DNA of 64,000 bases from Nostoc sp. 106C. Lineage in GTDB: Bacteria; Cyanobacteriota; Cyanobacteriia; Cyanobacteriales; Nostocaceae. The notes beneath the pieces were generated by a model. The model was not told the origin of the DNA and did not search any database. It saw only the letters and a list, made by a program, of their open reading frames with translations. Positions 63,941 through 64,000 of this stretch are shown here, piece after piece. The stretch lies in contig NZ_MTAW01000013.1 of NCBI RefSeq assembly GCF_002154725.1, positions 25,155-89,154 on the forward strand, given 5' to 3'. Position 1 is the stretch's first letter. The number at the start of each line of letters is the position of its first letter. The translations under genes were made by a program, and so were the position numbers.

Positions 63941-64000
63941 TTAATCTGAACTTCCCCCTTTGACAAAATTCGTGTGCAATGCATAGCAAGGGTTGCAAGG

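Overview
The window is chromosomal DNA of a cyanobacterium, most likely a filamentous Nostocales-type strain. Evidence: the HIP1 octamer GCGATCGC is frequent throughout, there is a GvpA gas-vesicle gene, a phototaxis-type chemotaxis cluster whose receptor carries seven tandem GAF (cyanobacteriochrome-like) domains, a PATAN-domain response regulator, large WD40 STAND proteins, and a contractile injection system (CIS) of the kind known from multicellular cyanobacteria. Family assignments come from reading motifs; no database search was run.

Layout. (1) 1-2920: right end of a gas-vesicle cluster on the plus strand (CDC48-like AAA ATPase cut by the window edge, GvpF/L, GvpA, and a GvpC-like coiled-coil protein with a winged-helix tail). 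(2) 3391-19566: a long plus-strand chemotaxis/phototaxis operon. A canonical set (PATAN response regulator, CheY, CheW, seven-GAF receptor resembling Nostoc PtxD, hybrid CheA) is followed by a four-helix-bundle gene held inside a G-rich inverted repeat, then by a second, degenerate set (tandem CheW, shrunken GAF/receptor protein, CheA-like protein without the phosphoacceptor His or N-box Asn). (3) 19567-22951: IS630 remnant, a 112-bp MITE-like palindrome, a broken small gene, then on the minus strand a GvpV-like protein and a tandem ArsA/GET3-type ATPase. (4) 23211-26426: nSTAND-WD40-TPR protein. (5) 26515-49513: one very tight minus-strand operon for a CIS, read from sheath and tube through accessory, cap, AAA+, DUF4157 cargo, hub, spike, PAAR, gp25 and three large baseplate or tail proteins to a tail-fibre-like protein and a coiled-coil protein. 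Most genes overlap by ATGA or TGATG. (6) 49977-53558: HTH-NB-ARC-WD40 protein divergent from the sheath gene. (7) 53559-58350: decayed region with a diverged 210-bp direct repeat, gene fragments, a DUF6220-like membrane protein coupled to a 53-codon gene, and a CHAT protease gene cut by a dead IS1634-type element. (8) 58351-64000: a small detoxification-like island: TetR with a matching 20-bp dyad before itself and before a GST-SDR-HD unit, a second SDR, and a frameshifted intradiol dioxygenase, with long G-rich palindromes between them.

How it works together (inference). Regions 1 and 2 concern movement in light: buoyancy, and phototactic control of pili. Regions 4 to 6 look like one stress or cell-death module: a CIS bracketed by two STAND sensors, matching the published link between thylakoid-anchored CIS and ghost-cell formation in Anabaena. 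A recurring element is a run of G-rich 7-8 nt repeats followed by its reverse complement. It appears at least four times and once encloses a gene.
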